Assembly (NCBI GenBank): GCA_947623825.1 | Contig: CANQHQ010000010.1 | Coordinates: 1 to 37,605 of the forward strand | Reading direction: 5' to 3' | DNA length: 37,605 bases | From: an uncultured Bacilli bacterium | GTDB lineage: Bacteria; Bacillota_I; Bacilli_A; RF39; UBA660 | In this document: piece after piece, positions 17,393 through 24,711 of the stretch | How the letters are laid out: every line of letters begins with the position of its first letter | How positions within the stretch are numbered: position 1 is the first letter of the stretch | Made by a program: the position numbers and the translations under genes | The notes under the pieces: model-generated | Database searches by the model: none | What the model was told of the DNA's origin: nothing | What the model saw: the letters and a program-made list of their open reading frames with translations, nothing else

Positions 17393-18247
17393 TTACGAAT
17401 TTTCTTCTTGTTCATTACAAACATAATTTAGAGCGTTTAATTTTTCGATTGCTGTTTCTATCTCTTCTTCCATTTCAAACTGGGAAAGAAGGAATTCTTC
17501 TCTTCCATCCGGATATTTTAAATCGGCTCCGGTAAATAAATCTAACTCATATTTCGTTACTTTGGTTATGGTTGTCGCGTCCATCGTACAAGCAAATTCA
17601 TATCCATCTACAGGGGTTTCTGTCAAAAGTTGCAATTTTTGATTGCATTCGGCCCATTCTTTTTCAAAATTGGCATCCGCTACTGGAAAAGATTCTACTT
17701 GCGTTTCTGTATATTGTTGAATGCTTGGACCATAAGATAGAATTTCCAAAGTCGTTGTTTTGGTTCCATTTTCGATTCCTGGAATTGCTTCCGCCGATAA
17801 CGTACATACAAAATTTCTAGTCTTATGGGATTCTTCGTATTGTTCTTCTTCCTCTTCTTCTTGTTCTTCTTTTTTATTTAATTCTTCCTGTTCTTTCTTC
17901 AATGCTTGTTCAAACTGTTCCAATTTTTTCCGCTGTTGTTCCTCCGTCAAACGATCCGAAATCTTTGGTAAGAAAATAAGAAATCCACCGATGACAATGA
18001 ATAGAATGATGACAGGAATCATACTTCTTTTTCCTTTGGGTTCTTCTTCTTTTTGTTCTAGTGGAGAAACTTCTTCTTTGGGTGTGTCATTCGCACTCAC
18101 AGGGGTTTCCTGAGGTTGTGGAGGAGTGGATGTTGGCGCTACGGATACAGATTCTTTTGGTTCCGTTGTCGCAGGTGACACTTCCTGTGGATTTTGGATT
18201 GGTGCTTCTTCTCTTTTTTCTACTTCTTTTTTTTCTTCTTCGTTCAT
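17393..18247 (-). CDS. Single-pass membrane protein, second of two tandem look-alikes
   Basis: A 284-aa protein. An acidic, Pro-rich N-terminus (about 1-75) is followed by a transmembrane helix (about 78-98: MIPVIILFIVIGGFLIFLPK), a Glu/Lys/Gln coiled coil (about 105-140, including EEQEEEEEEQYEE) and an extracellular domain with four cysteines (FVCTLS, AECNQK, FACTMD, YVCNEQ). The architecture matches the next gene at 16448-17341. The ATG at 18247 is preferred over the GTG at 18253 because AGGGGA then lies about 8 nt upstream. It has an extended -10 promoter and lies downstream of typA's terminator. I do not recognise a family. The even number of cysteines suggests two disulfides outside the cell. 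Confidence 0.65.
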   Translation of the reverse strand: MNEEEKKEVEKREEAPIQNPQEVSPATTEPKESVSVAPTSTPPQPQETPVSANDTPKEEVSPLEQKEEEPKGKRSMIPVIILFIVIGGFLIFLPKISDRLTEEQQRKKLEQFEQALKKEQEELNKKEEQEEEEEEQYEESHKTRNFVCTLSAEAIPGIENGTKTTTLEILSYGPSIQQYTETQVESFPVADANFEKEWAECNQKLQLLTETPVDGYEFACTMDATTITKVTKYELDLFTGADLKYPDGREEFLLSQFEMEEEIETAIEKLNALNYVCNEQEENS

Positions 18248-18273
18248 TTTCACATCCCCTTATTCTATCCAAA

Positions 18274-18282
18274 ATTATAGCA
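18274..18282 (-). promoter_or_regulatory. Extended -10 promoter of the tandem membrane protein genes
   Basis: TGC-TATAAT on the minus strand, about 27 nt before the chosen start. It overlaps the U-tract of the typA terminator. Confidence 0.55.
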
Positions 18283-18310
18283 AAAAAAAAGAACTTTTTG
18301 AAGTCCTTTT
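18282..18310 (-). terminator. Terminator of typA
   Basis: AAAAGGAC-(8 nt)-GTTCTTTT stem followed by a run of T on the minus strand, directly after the stop codon at 18317. Confidence 0.7.
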
Positions 18311-18316
18311 TCGTAT

Positions 18317-20131
18317 TTATTGATTTTTTCTAGCATCAAACTTTTTTCTTTGTTCCGTATCGAGAATTCGTTTACGAATCCGGATTGATACAGGTGTTAC
18401 TTCGACTAATTCATCGCTATTGATATAGTCAAGGGCATATTCCAAAGTAATAGGACGTGGTCTTTTTAATACTACGGTCTTATCTGCACTCGCCGCTCTC
18501 ATGTTGGTAAGTTGTTTTCCTTTTACAACATTGACGGCTAAATCGTTTTCTCGATTACATTCTCCAATTACCATTCCTTCGTAGACATCTACTCCTGGTT
18601 CCACAAACATCACACCACGATCTTCTAATTGTCCCAATGAATAGGCGGTACTCTTTCCCGTTTCGTTCGATACGAGGACACCTAATTTTCTTTCTCCTAC
18701 TACAATATTTTCGTAAGGACGGTATTCTTTAAATGTGTGGTTGATAATTCCATACCCTTTGGTCATAGTCATAAAATCCGTCATAAAACCAATAAGTCCC
18801 CGTGAAGGAATAACATAATTTAGTCTTACTTGATTCTCAAAAGAATGCATACTTTCCATAATGGCTCCTCGAGATCCTAATTGTTCTATTACCGTTCCTA
18901 CGGAATCTTCAGGTACTTCGATTTGTAAATCTTCGTATGGTTCCATTTTGACCCCATCTACTTCTTTGATAATCACTTGTGGTTTCGACACTTCTAGTTC
19001 GAACCCTTCTCTTCTCATGTTTTCAATTAAAATAGATAGATGAAGTTCTCCTCGTCCAGAAACTAACCAACTTTCTCTATCGCTTGGTTCTACACGAAGG
19101 CTTACATCTCTTTGTAATTCTTTATTCAATCGTTCTTCAATTTGACGAGCGGTTAAAAACTTTCCTTCTTTTCCGACAAACGGAGAGGAATTGGTTCCAA
19201 AAGTCATCTGTAAGGTTGGTTCATCAATATGAAGAATAGGTAACGGATAATTTTCTCCCTGTGCACAAACGGTTTCTCCAACGGAAATATCTGCTAAACC
19301 GGCAATGGCTACGATATCTCCAGCTTCTGCTTCTTCAATTTCAATTCTCTTATATCCCAAATATCCAAATAATTTTTGAATTCGGAACGATTTCGTGGTT
19401 CCATCAAGACGAAGGCAGTTTACGGTTTGTCCTACTCTCATTGTTCCATTGTGAACGCGACCGATTCCAATTCTTCCCACAAATTCGTTGTAGTCTAATA
19501 GAGCTGGTTGAAATTGTAAAGGTTTTTCCTTATCTCCCTTTGGTTCAGGAATTTCCTCAATAATTAAATCCAATAATTCATGAAATCCAGGTGTTTGACT
19601 TTCGATATTTGGGCTTAAACTACAAGTTCCATTTAAAGCAGAAGCATAGACTACCTTAAAATCTAATTGATCATCATCGGCTCCTAATTCGATGAATAAA
19701 TCTAACACTTCATCCACCACTTCTGTGACTCTTGCACTCGGTTTATCGACTTTATTAATGACAACGACTGGTTTTACTTTGGCAGCTAAAGCCTTTTTTA
19801 AGACAAATCTTGTTTGTGGCATGGTTCCTTCATAAGCATCTACAACTAGAAGTACTCCATCTACCATATTCATGATTCGTTCTACTTCTCCACCAAAGTC
19901 AGCATGTCCTGGTGTATCCATAATATTGATTCGATAATCTTTATAATTTACAGCTGTTGTTTTCGCTAGAATGGTAATTCCACGCTCTTTTTCCAACTGG
20001 TTAGAATCCATCGTCAAATCACTTACATTTTCATTTTCTCGAAATGTTCCACTCGTTTTTAATATTTCATCCACCAAAGTTGTTTTTCCATGGTCAACGT
20101 GCGCAATGATTGCAATATTTCTTTTCTTCAT
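18317..20131 (-). CDS. typA: Translational GTPase TypA/BipA
   Basis: A 604-aa ribosome-binding GTPase of the EF-G family, linked in other bacteria to stress and low-temperature growth and to 50S assembly. The G domain has AHVDHGKTT (10-18), the switch [18 protein letters not shown] (from about 72) and NKVDKP (about 126-131). The family-specific run [20 protein letters not shown] is present. Domain II, the EF-G-like domains III and V, and the BipA-specific C-terminal domain ([20 protein letters not shown]) all appear complete. Length is normal for the family. It has its own extended -10 promoter and terminator. The start at 20131 follows a purine-rich AAGTGAAG stretch and is fixed by the conserved [15 protein letters not shown] beginning. 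Confidence 0.97.
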   Translation of the reverse strand: MKKRNIAIIAHVDHGKTTLVDEILKTSGTFRENENVSDLTMDSNQLEKERGITILAKTTAVNYKDYRINIMDTPGHADFGGEVERIMNMVDGVLLVVDAYEGTMPQTRFVLKKALAAKVKPVVVINKVDKPSARVTEVVDEVLDLFIELGADDDQLDFKVVYASALNGTCSLSPNIESQTPGFHELLDLIIEEIPEPKGDKEKPLQFQPALLDYNEFVGRIGIGRVHNGTMRVGQTVNCLRLDGTTKSFRIQKLFGYLGYKRIEIEEAEAGDIVAIAGLADISVGETVCAQGENYPLPILHIDEPTLQMTFGTNSSPFVGKEGKFLTARQIEERLNKELQRDVSLRVEPSDRESWLVSGRGELHLSILIENMRREGFELEVSKPQVIIKEVDGVKMEPYEDLQIEVPEDSVGTVIEQLGSRGAIMESMHSFENQVRLNYVIPSRGLIGFMTDFMTMTKGYGIINHTFKEYRPYENIVVGERKLGVLVSNETGKSTAYSLGQLEDRGVMFVEPGVDVYEGMVIGECNRENDLAVNVVKGKQLTNMRAASADKTVVLKRPRPITLEYALDYINSDELVEVTPVSIRIRKRILDTEQRKKFDARKNQ

Positions 20132-20162
20132 TTTTCTTCACTTCCCCAATCACACCTTGACG

Positions 20163-20171
20163 ATTATAGCA
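20163..20171 (-). promoter_or_regulatory. Extended -10 promoter of typA
   Basis: TGC-TATAAT on the minus strand, 32 nt before the start. No good -35 box is visible. The remaining gap up to 20331 is AT-rich and shows no gene. Confidence 0.6.
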
Positions 20172-20331
20172 CATTTTTCGAAAAAAGAAAATAGTTTTGT
20201 GAAAACACGAAAAAAAGCTTCATTGGATGAAACCATTTTGTCTATCTCAATGATTTTATTTTTTCCTATTTTGTCGACTTATCTCATTTCGTTTTTCTTA
20301 TTTCCCGCTTACCTAAAATATTTTTGAAAAC

Positions 20332-20363
20332 AAAAAAGCATACTTTTATCTTCCGTATGCTTT
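20332..20363 (-). terminator. Terminator of the 230-aa membrane protein gene
   Basis: AAAGCATAC-(11 nt)-GTATGCTTT stem followed by TTTT on the minus strand. The 5' arm lies inside the last codons of the gene. Confidence 0.8.
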
Positions 20364-21038
20364 CCACATTTGTTTTAGTAATTTCTCTTCTGAGAATGTT
20401 TCATCATTTTTATATTTTGCGCGATTGTCTTCTTTACATAATTCTTGATATTTATAACTAGACTCTGGTCCTTGTAAGTAAAGCATTCCACATTTGGTTT
20501 CTGTATAAGGATATTGATCTTTTCTTGCGATAATAAATTCGGATAATTGGTTCGCTACATCTTCTAGATTTAATTGATTGAATTCTACATTATAATCTCT
20601 TCCCATTCCATAAGAGAGACAACCACTTTTATCCGCTTTCTTATCTTTAATTGTATAAGAAATTTGATTGTAATCTAAAAATTCTGTGAACTCTTTTTCA
20701 TATAGAGAAGAGGCATAGTTATCATTCATTTTTGCATAAGCAATAATTGGAATTCCTAGTGGTTGATACATACAAGTATTGACTTCAAACTCAAAATTCT
20801 TATTTTTGGTGGAGCGAATGATATAATTGTGGTCAGAGTCTTTGGACTTCGATACAAACTCAAACTCTTCTCCATATTTATCTTTTAAATTTTTCAATAT
20901 TTTTTCTTCTGAAAGGTATCCACCATACACTTGCGTTCGAAACGTACCATTTGTGATAAATAAGTAAATTCCTACCACAATCAATGCGATAGCTACGATG
21001 GTCAATGTCTTAGCGGTTTTTTGTAATTTCTGGTCCAT
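20346..21038 (-). CDS. Membrane-anchored protein with four extracellular cysteines
   Basis: A 230-aa protein with a short cytoplasmic start, one transmembrane helix (about 11-29: LTIVAIALIVVGIYLFITNG) and an extracellular domain. The domain has beta strands (EFEFVSKSKDSDHNYIIRST; NFEFEVNTCMYQPLGIPIIA) and four cysteines (NTCMYQ, SGCLSY, TKCGML, ELCKED), suggesting two disulfides. I recognise no family. It has a near-consensus promoter, an AGAGGTGAT ribosome site and its own terminator, so it is a single-gene unit. A trafficking or envelope role is a guess. Confidence 0.65.
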   Translation of the reverse strand: MDQKLQKTAKTLTIVAIALIVVGIYLFITNGTFRTQVYGGYLSEEKILKNLKDKYGEEFEFVSKSKDSDHNYIIRSTKNKNFEFEVNTCMYQPLGIPIIAYAKMNDNYASSLYEKEFTEFLDYNQISYTIKDKKADKSGCLSYGMGRDYNVEFNQLNLEDVANQLSEFIIARKDQYPYTETKCGMLYLQGPESSYKYQELCKEDNRAKYKNDETFSEEKLLKQMWKAYGR

Positions 21039-21072
21039 GTATTATCACCTCTACCTATCCTATTCTACTAGA

Positions 21073-21101
21073 ATTATACCTTTTTTATTGCCATTAAGCA
21101 A
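21073..21101 (-). promoter_or_regulatory. Promoter of the 230-aa membrane protein gene
   Basis: TTGCTT (21096-21101), 17-nt spacer and TATAAT (21073-21078) on the minus strand. Confidence 0.6.
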
Positions 21102-21132
21102 TTCTCTTTTTTATTTTTTCTGGTTCTTTTGT

Positions 21133-21423
21133 TTATTTACTGTCAAGGAAGGATTCGTAACCACCGATCAAATCAACTACCTGATATCCTAACTCCTGGA
21201 GATGGCTACAAACTTTTCTACTTTTTTCTCCATGTTCACAATATAAATAATATGTTTTTTCTTTTTCTAGATAATTTTCTGGTGTCATGATTAGGTAGAT
21301 ATAGGGAATATTTTGGGCATTCGGAATGTGCCCTAATACGTATTGATATTTATCACGAAGGTCAATGATGTTTTCAGTTAAACTCAAAAAATCTACTTTT
21401 TGAATGTCGAGCGAATCATACAT
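21133..21423 (-). CDS. Single-domain rhodanese-like protein
   Basis: A 96-aa cytoplasmic rhodanese. The active-site loop CEHGEKS holds the cysteine that carries persulfide sulfur. The substrate-side IDLRDKYQYVLGHIPNAQNIP block and the ending LGYQVVDLIGGYESF are typical. It resembles GlpE/PspE-like and other small sulfurtransferases that pass sulfur to acceptors. The ATG at 21423 is preferred over an in-frame GTG three codons upstream, because AGGTG lies 8 nt before it. It follows the secretion operon's terminator, so it should be separately transcribed, but I see no clear promoter in the short gap. Confidence 0.85.
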   Translation of the reverse strand: MYDSLDIQKVDFLSLTENIIDLRDKYQYVLGHIPNAQNIPYIYLIMTPENYLEKEKTYYLYCEHGEKSRKVCSHLQELGYQVVDLIGGYESFLDSK

Positions 21424-21452
21424 TTGAATCACCTACTATAATTTATGTAACA

Positions 21453-21481
21453 AAGAAAAAAGTGATAATGGATATCACTTT
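21453..21481 (-). terminator. Terminator of the type IV secretion operon
   Basis: AAAGTGAT-(7 nt)-ATCACTTT stem followed by TTTC on the minus strand, overlapping the stop codon of the VirD4 gene at 21480. It closes the eight-gene operon. Confidence 0.75.
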
Positions 21482-24005
21482 AATCATCAAAGAAATCATC
21501 AAAGAATTGGTCATCTGTCACTTCGATTTCTTTTGGTGGTAATTTTTCTTCATGAATAATTGGCTCCTGTGAAATCGGTTTTGGAGGAACTGGTGGTACC
21601 TCTTTTTCTAATGGTGCTACTTCTGGTTGTGGAATCACAGGTTTTGTTTCTGGCGTGACAGAAGATGGAGCCACTTTTGCTGGTTCTATGATTGGTTTAG
21701 AAACTGGCGCTGTCATAGGAGAAGAAAGTAAATTTGGCTTTTCTTCTACCGATGGACGAAGAAGCGTCTCTATTTTTTTATCACTTGTCTCCGCCTTTGG
21801 TGGAACGAAAGAATCTACTGGTGGTTTGCTTCTCGGCGCAAGCAAATCATCGATTGTTGGTCGTGCTGGTACTGGATTCTTTTCTTCGAGTGGTCTTTCC
21901 ACTCCCATGGAACTTGTTTCTGTCTTTGGAGGGAGCGGTGCCGTGACGTTTTCTCTTGGCATCGATTCCGGAATTTCCTTCTCTGGTTCCATTTCTTTCT
22001 TTCTTTTCTCTTCTGCCTCAATTTGGGCAATTTTGGCATCAATTTTCTTGACCAAATCATCTACATTGAAGCCAGATTTCGCAAGACGATTACTACTAGA
22101 AACTCCAGGTCTTTTTGGACTTGGTGGCATTCCTGGTAGTGACGATGGTGCGGCCATTCCTCCTACACCAGAAAGTCCTGGAGGGAGCGCACCCATTCCC
22201 GGAAGTCCACTAGGGGCACCCATTGGCATTCCTGGGAATCCCATACCACCAGGAACTCCTCCCCCTTGTGGATTATTCATCATTTCCATGACTTTTTCTT
22301 TTCGTTTTTCTTTCACATACTCCCGAATATCAAAGGTATGAACTGGTTGTTTTTCTCGTGTTGGATAGGTTGCTTTGGGATATTCTTTATCCCATTTCAT
22401 TTGATAGTTTGGTGTAAATTTTGTTTTAAAAGGTGCTTGACGAATACGCATGATAATTACTTCGAATTGTTTCATTCGTTGTAGTTCACTGATGGTAACC
22501 AATGGAGTGGATGCCGTTTTGTCGTCTTTTTTACTTTTTACTTCTCCACACATTTTAGATATTTCTTCTAGGGCTTTTAACTCTGTCGTGATCAAATAGA
22601 TGATATTTCCACAGTTACCTTTAATGGTCTCTGCATTTTCTTTTCCATACACTTGATCCAACTGAGCAAAGTTCTGGATAATCATCGTGAAACGCACTTG
22701 ACGAGAACGAGCAGCCGTAATCATCGTCGTAATATCCTTGAGTGGTGGCATGTTTGCGAACTCATCTAGTAAGAAATTCGTACGAACAGGAAGTTTTCCT
22801 CCATGCTCTTGGGCAACACTAATCAAGGTTTCATAACATTGTTTTAGAAGAATCGTAACCAAAGAATGGTAGGTTTTCTTTTCATCCTGAATGACAATGA
22901 ATAAAGCCGTTGGCTTTTCACCGATGGTTTTTAAGTCAAAATCACTGTGTGACAACATTTCTGACAAGTTTTCACGAGATGCAAAAAGTTTGATTTTCTG
23001 TTTAAACACGGATATAATGGATCCTTTTGTTTCATTCGGAGCCATAATGGTTCCTGATGCATTGGTATAAGCAGGAGAAGCGGGGTCTTTGGTTTCAAAG
23101 TAGGCCTTGATATAGGTAGATCCACCAAATTTTTCTTCTCCAACAGTCGTCATCAAACTGATGGTATTTAAATTTACCTTGTCCTCTGTCGTATCTTCAA
23201 ACATTCCAAGTGCAAGACCTGAAAAGTAGTCAGCAGATGTTTTCTCCCAGAAAGGGTCAGCATTTCCTGATTTTTCTTCATATAGAATATTAGCTGCCAA
23301 GTCGTCTAGTAACTCGATTGCTTTGTCTTGATTTCCTGATTTGTAAATTCGATAAGGAAGAGAAAGAGGATTCCAAGCATTTCCTTGTTGTGGATCACGG
23401 AAGTTAAGAATTAAAACATTGTATCCTTTTTCGCGAAGCATGTTCGATGTTTCTTCATAAATCTCACCTTTCGGGTCGGTGATAATCATCGATTCTCTTT
23501 TTTTCGCTAAAATATTTACAGTTGGGAAAATAACTGTTTGGGTTTTACCAGAACCAGTCGCACCAATGACGAGGCTATGGTATTCACCGTTATCTACCCA
23601 TACTTCTTTTTCTTTTAATATTAAAGGTACTCCGGCCGCTTTGGTATTATCGTCTCCTGGACGAATCATTGCCATTTTGTACCCTTTTTTCATTTCTTTC
23701 TCTTTGTACCAACGACTGTATCCTTTATCAGATTTTTCTGTAGAAAATCCAATTCCAGATTCTCGATCAAAGAAATAAGAACTGACAGACATGAATATTC
23801 CACCTAAAAAGATGAAGTAAAATACTAGGGTTGCGGCAATTCTTTGCGGAGCAAAGGCAGGAAAAGGGTTCAGTCCATAAAATCTACCCTCTAAAGCCAA
23901 ACTTGGAAAATTTAGTACTGCTAAACACACTACATATAACAAAAATACCGCAAAGATTGCAAAGATTAATATGTCTGTAGCATCTGCTTTAAACTTCAAT
24001 TTCAT
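21480..24005 (-). CDS. virD4: VirD4/TraG-type coupling ATPase with long disordered tail
   Basis: An 841-aa type IV coupling protein, which selects substrates and feeds them to the channel. Two N-terminal membrane helices are at about 11-33 and 57-78. Walker A is GATGSGKT (148-155) and Walker B FLLDEFAN (411-418). The strand MIITDPKGEIYEETS and the block AARSRQVRFTMIIQNFAQLD are typical of TraG/VirD4. The ATPase ends near 575. Then come a Gly/Met/Pro-rich stretch (about 578-640), a short coiled coil (VDDLVKKIDAKIAQIEAEEK), a Pro/Glu-rich stretch of about 150 residues and an acidic-aromatic end (DDQFFDDFFDD). Such a tail is not part of the usual family and may bind substrates or adaptors. It is the last gene of the secretion operon. 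No relaxase is nearby. Confidence 0.93.
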   Translation of the reverse strand: MKLKFKADATDILIFAIFAVFLLYVVCLAVLNFPSLALEGRFYGLNPFPAFAPQRIAATLVFYFIFLGGIFMSVSSYFFDRESGIGFSTEKSDKGYSRWYKEKEMKKGYKMAMIRPGDDNTKAAGVPLILKEKEVWVDNGEYHSLVIGATGSGKTQTVIFPTVNILAKKRESMIITDPKGEIYEETSNMLREKGYNVLILNFRDPQQGNAWNPLSLPYRIYKSGNQDKAIELLDDLAANILYEEKSGNADPFWEKTSADYFSGLALGMFEDTTEDKVNLNTISLMTTVGEEKFGGSTYIKAYFETKDPASPAYTNASGTIMAPNETKGSIISVFKQKIKLFASRENLSEMLSHSDFDLKTIGEKPTALFIVIQDEKKTYHSLVTILLKQCYETLISVAQEHGGKLPVRTNFLLDEFANMPPLKDITTMITAARSRQVRFTMIIQNFAQLDQVYGKENAETIKGNCGNIIYLITTELKALEEISKMCGEVKSKKDDKTASTPLVTISELQRMKQFEVIIMRIRQAPFKTKFTPNYQMKWDKEYPKATYPTREKQPVHTFDIREYVKEKRKEKVMEMMNNPQGGGVPGGMGFPGMPMGAPSGLPGMGALPPGLSGVGGMAAPSSLPGMPPSPKRPGVSSSNRLAKSGFNVDDLVKKIDAKIAQIEAEEKRKKEMEPEKEIPESMPRENVTAPLPPKTETSSMGVERPLEEKNPVPARPTIDDLLAPRSKPPVDSFVPPKAETSDKKIETLLRPSVEEKPNLLSSPMTAPVSKPIIEPAKVAPSSVTPETKPVIPQPEVAPLEKEVPPVPPKPISQEPIIHEEKLPPKEIEVTDDQFFDDFFDD

Positions 24006-24019
24006 TTTTACCCTTCTTC

Positions 24020-24709
24020 CTACTTAATTTGATTGACTCTATCATTTTTTATTTTGAAATAAATTAGAGTTACGCCAACTACACCTATTATTATAGCAAA
24101 AATGATAAAAAGATACTTTATATTTTTACTAGAATGAGATTCTTTTATAAATTCTGCTCTTTTGACAACTAGTTGAATTTGCTTTGTTTTATAGTTTTCT
24201 CTATTGATAATCCATGTATATGTATTGTCTTCATTCTTATCTGCATTATGCTCTATTACAACGTGATTGGTTGTAATATTTACTTTGATTTCATTCGTAT
24301 TGGCATAAGAATCGAAACAGGTTGCCCCTTCACTAGTTGAAATTACAATTTGGTCTTCTTCTACTAGTGTATTTACTAGTGAAAAGCAATTTTTTGGAAG
24401 AACCTTATCGTATTGACTTAATGATTGATTAGGAGTCGTGGCATCTAAAAGAATCTTTTCATTTGTACTTTTATCTTCGAGTGTTAACATATCTTTATCT
24501 GCATTTTCTTGGTATTCTTGCCACGCACTTGTAAACACTTCCGTTACCGGAGTTTGAAAGGAGTCAATCACCTCATTTTTGTTAGCTTCTAGTGTCACTT
24601 TTTCGTTGATGACTCCGTTTCTTAATGTTACATCATATTTGACATCGCATCCGGCCGTAAGAAAACATAAAATCAATAATAAACAAATTTTTCTTATTTT
24701 TTTTTCCAT
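24020..24709 (-). CDS. Lipoprotein with C-terminal transmembrane anchor in the secretion operon
   Basis: A 229-aa protein with a lipoprotein signal peptide (MEKKIRKICLLLILCFLTAGC; lipobox LTAGC, lipidated Cys at about 21). A beta-rich extracellular domain starts DVKYDVTLRNGVINEKVTLE, a pattern that recalls the LppM domain. It has two further cysteines (KNCFSL, ATCFDS). Near the C-terminus is a transmembrane helix (YLFIIFAIIIGVVGVTLIYF) with a short basic tail. It is therefore anchored to the membrane at both ends, which is unusual. It lies between the hydrolase and the VirD4 gene with gaps of 2 and 14 nt, so it is part of the operon. No standard VirB counterpart is evident. Confidence 0.75.
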   Translation of the reverse strand: MEKKIRKICLLLILCFLTAGCDVKYDVTLRNGVINEKVTLEANKNEVIDSFQTPVTEVFTSAWQEYQENADKDMLTLEDKSTNEKILLDATTPNQSLSQYDKVLPKNCFSLVNTLVEEDQIVISTSEGATCFDSYANTNEIKVNITTNHVVIEHNADKNEDNTYTWIINRENYKTKQIQLVVKRAEFIKESHSSKNIKYLFIIFAIIIGVVGVTLIYFKIKNDRVNQIK

Positions 24710-24711
24710 TT

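Noticed and set aside
21080-21120. Plus-strand hairpin ATTGC/GCAAT followed by a T-tract
   Set aside because: No plus-strand gene precedes it. Its left part overlaps the promoter of the minus-strand gene at 20346-21038, so a terminator role is unlikely.
21655-22341. 228-codon plus-strand frame opposite the VirD4 tail
   Set aside because: It is open only because the opposite strand is low-complexity Pro/Glu/Gly coding sequence. It has no ribosome site or family features.
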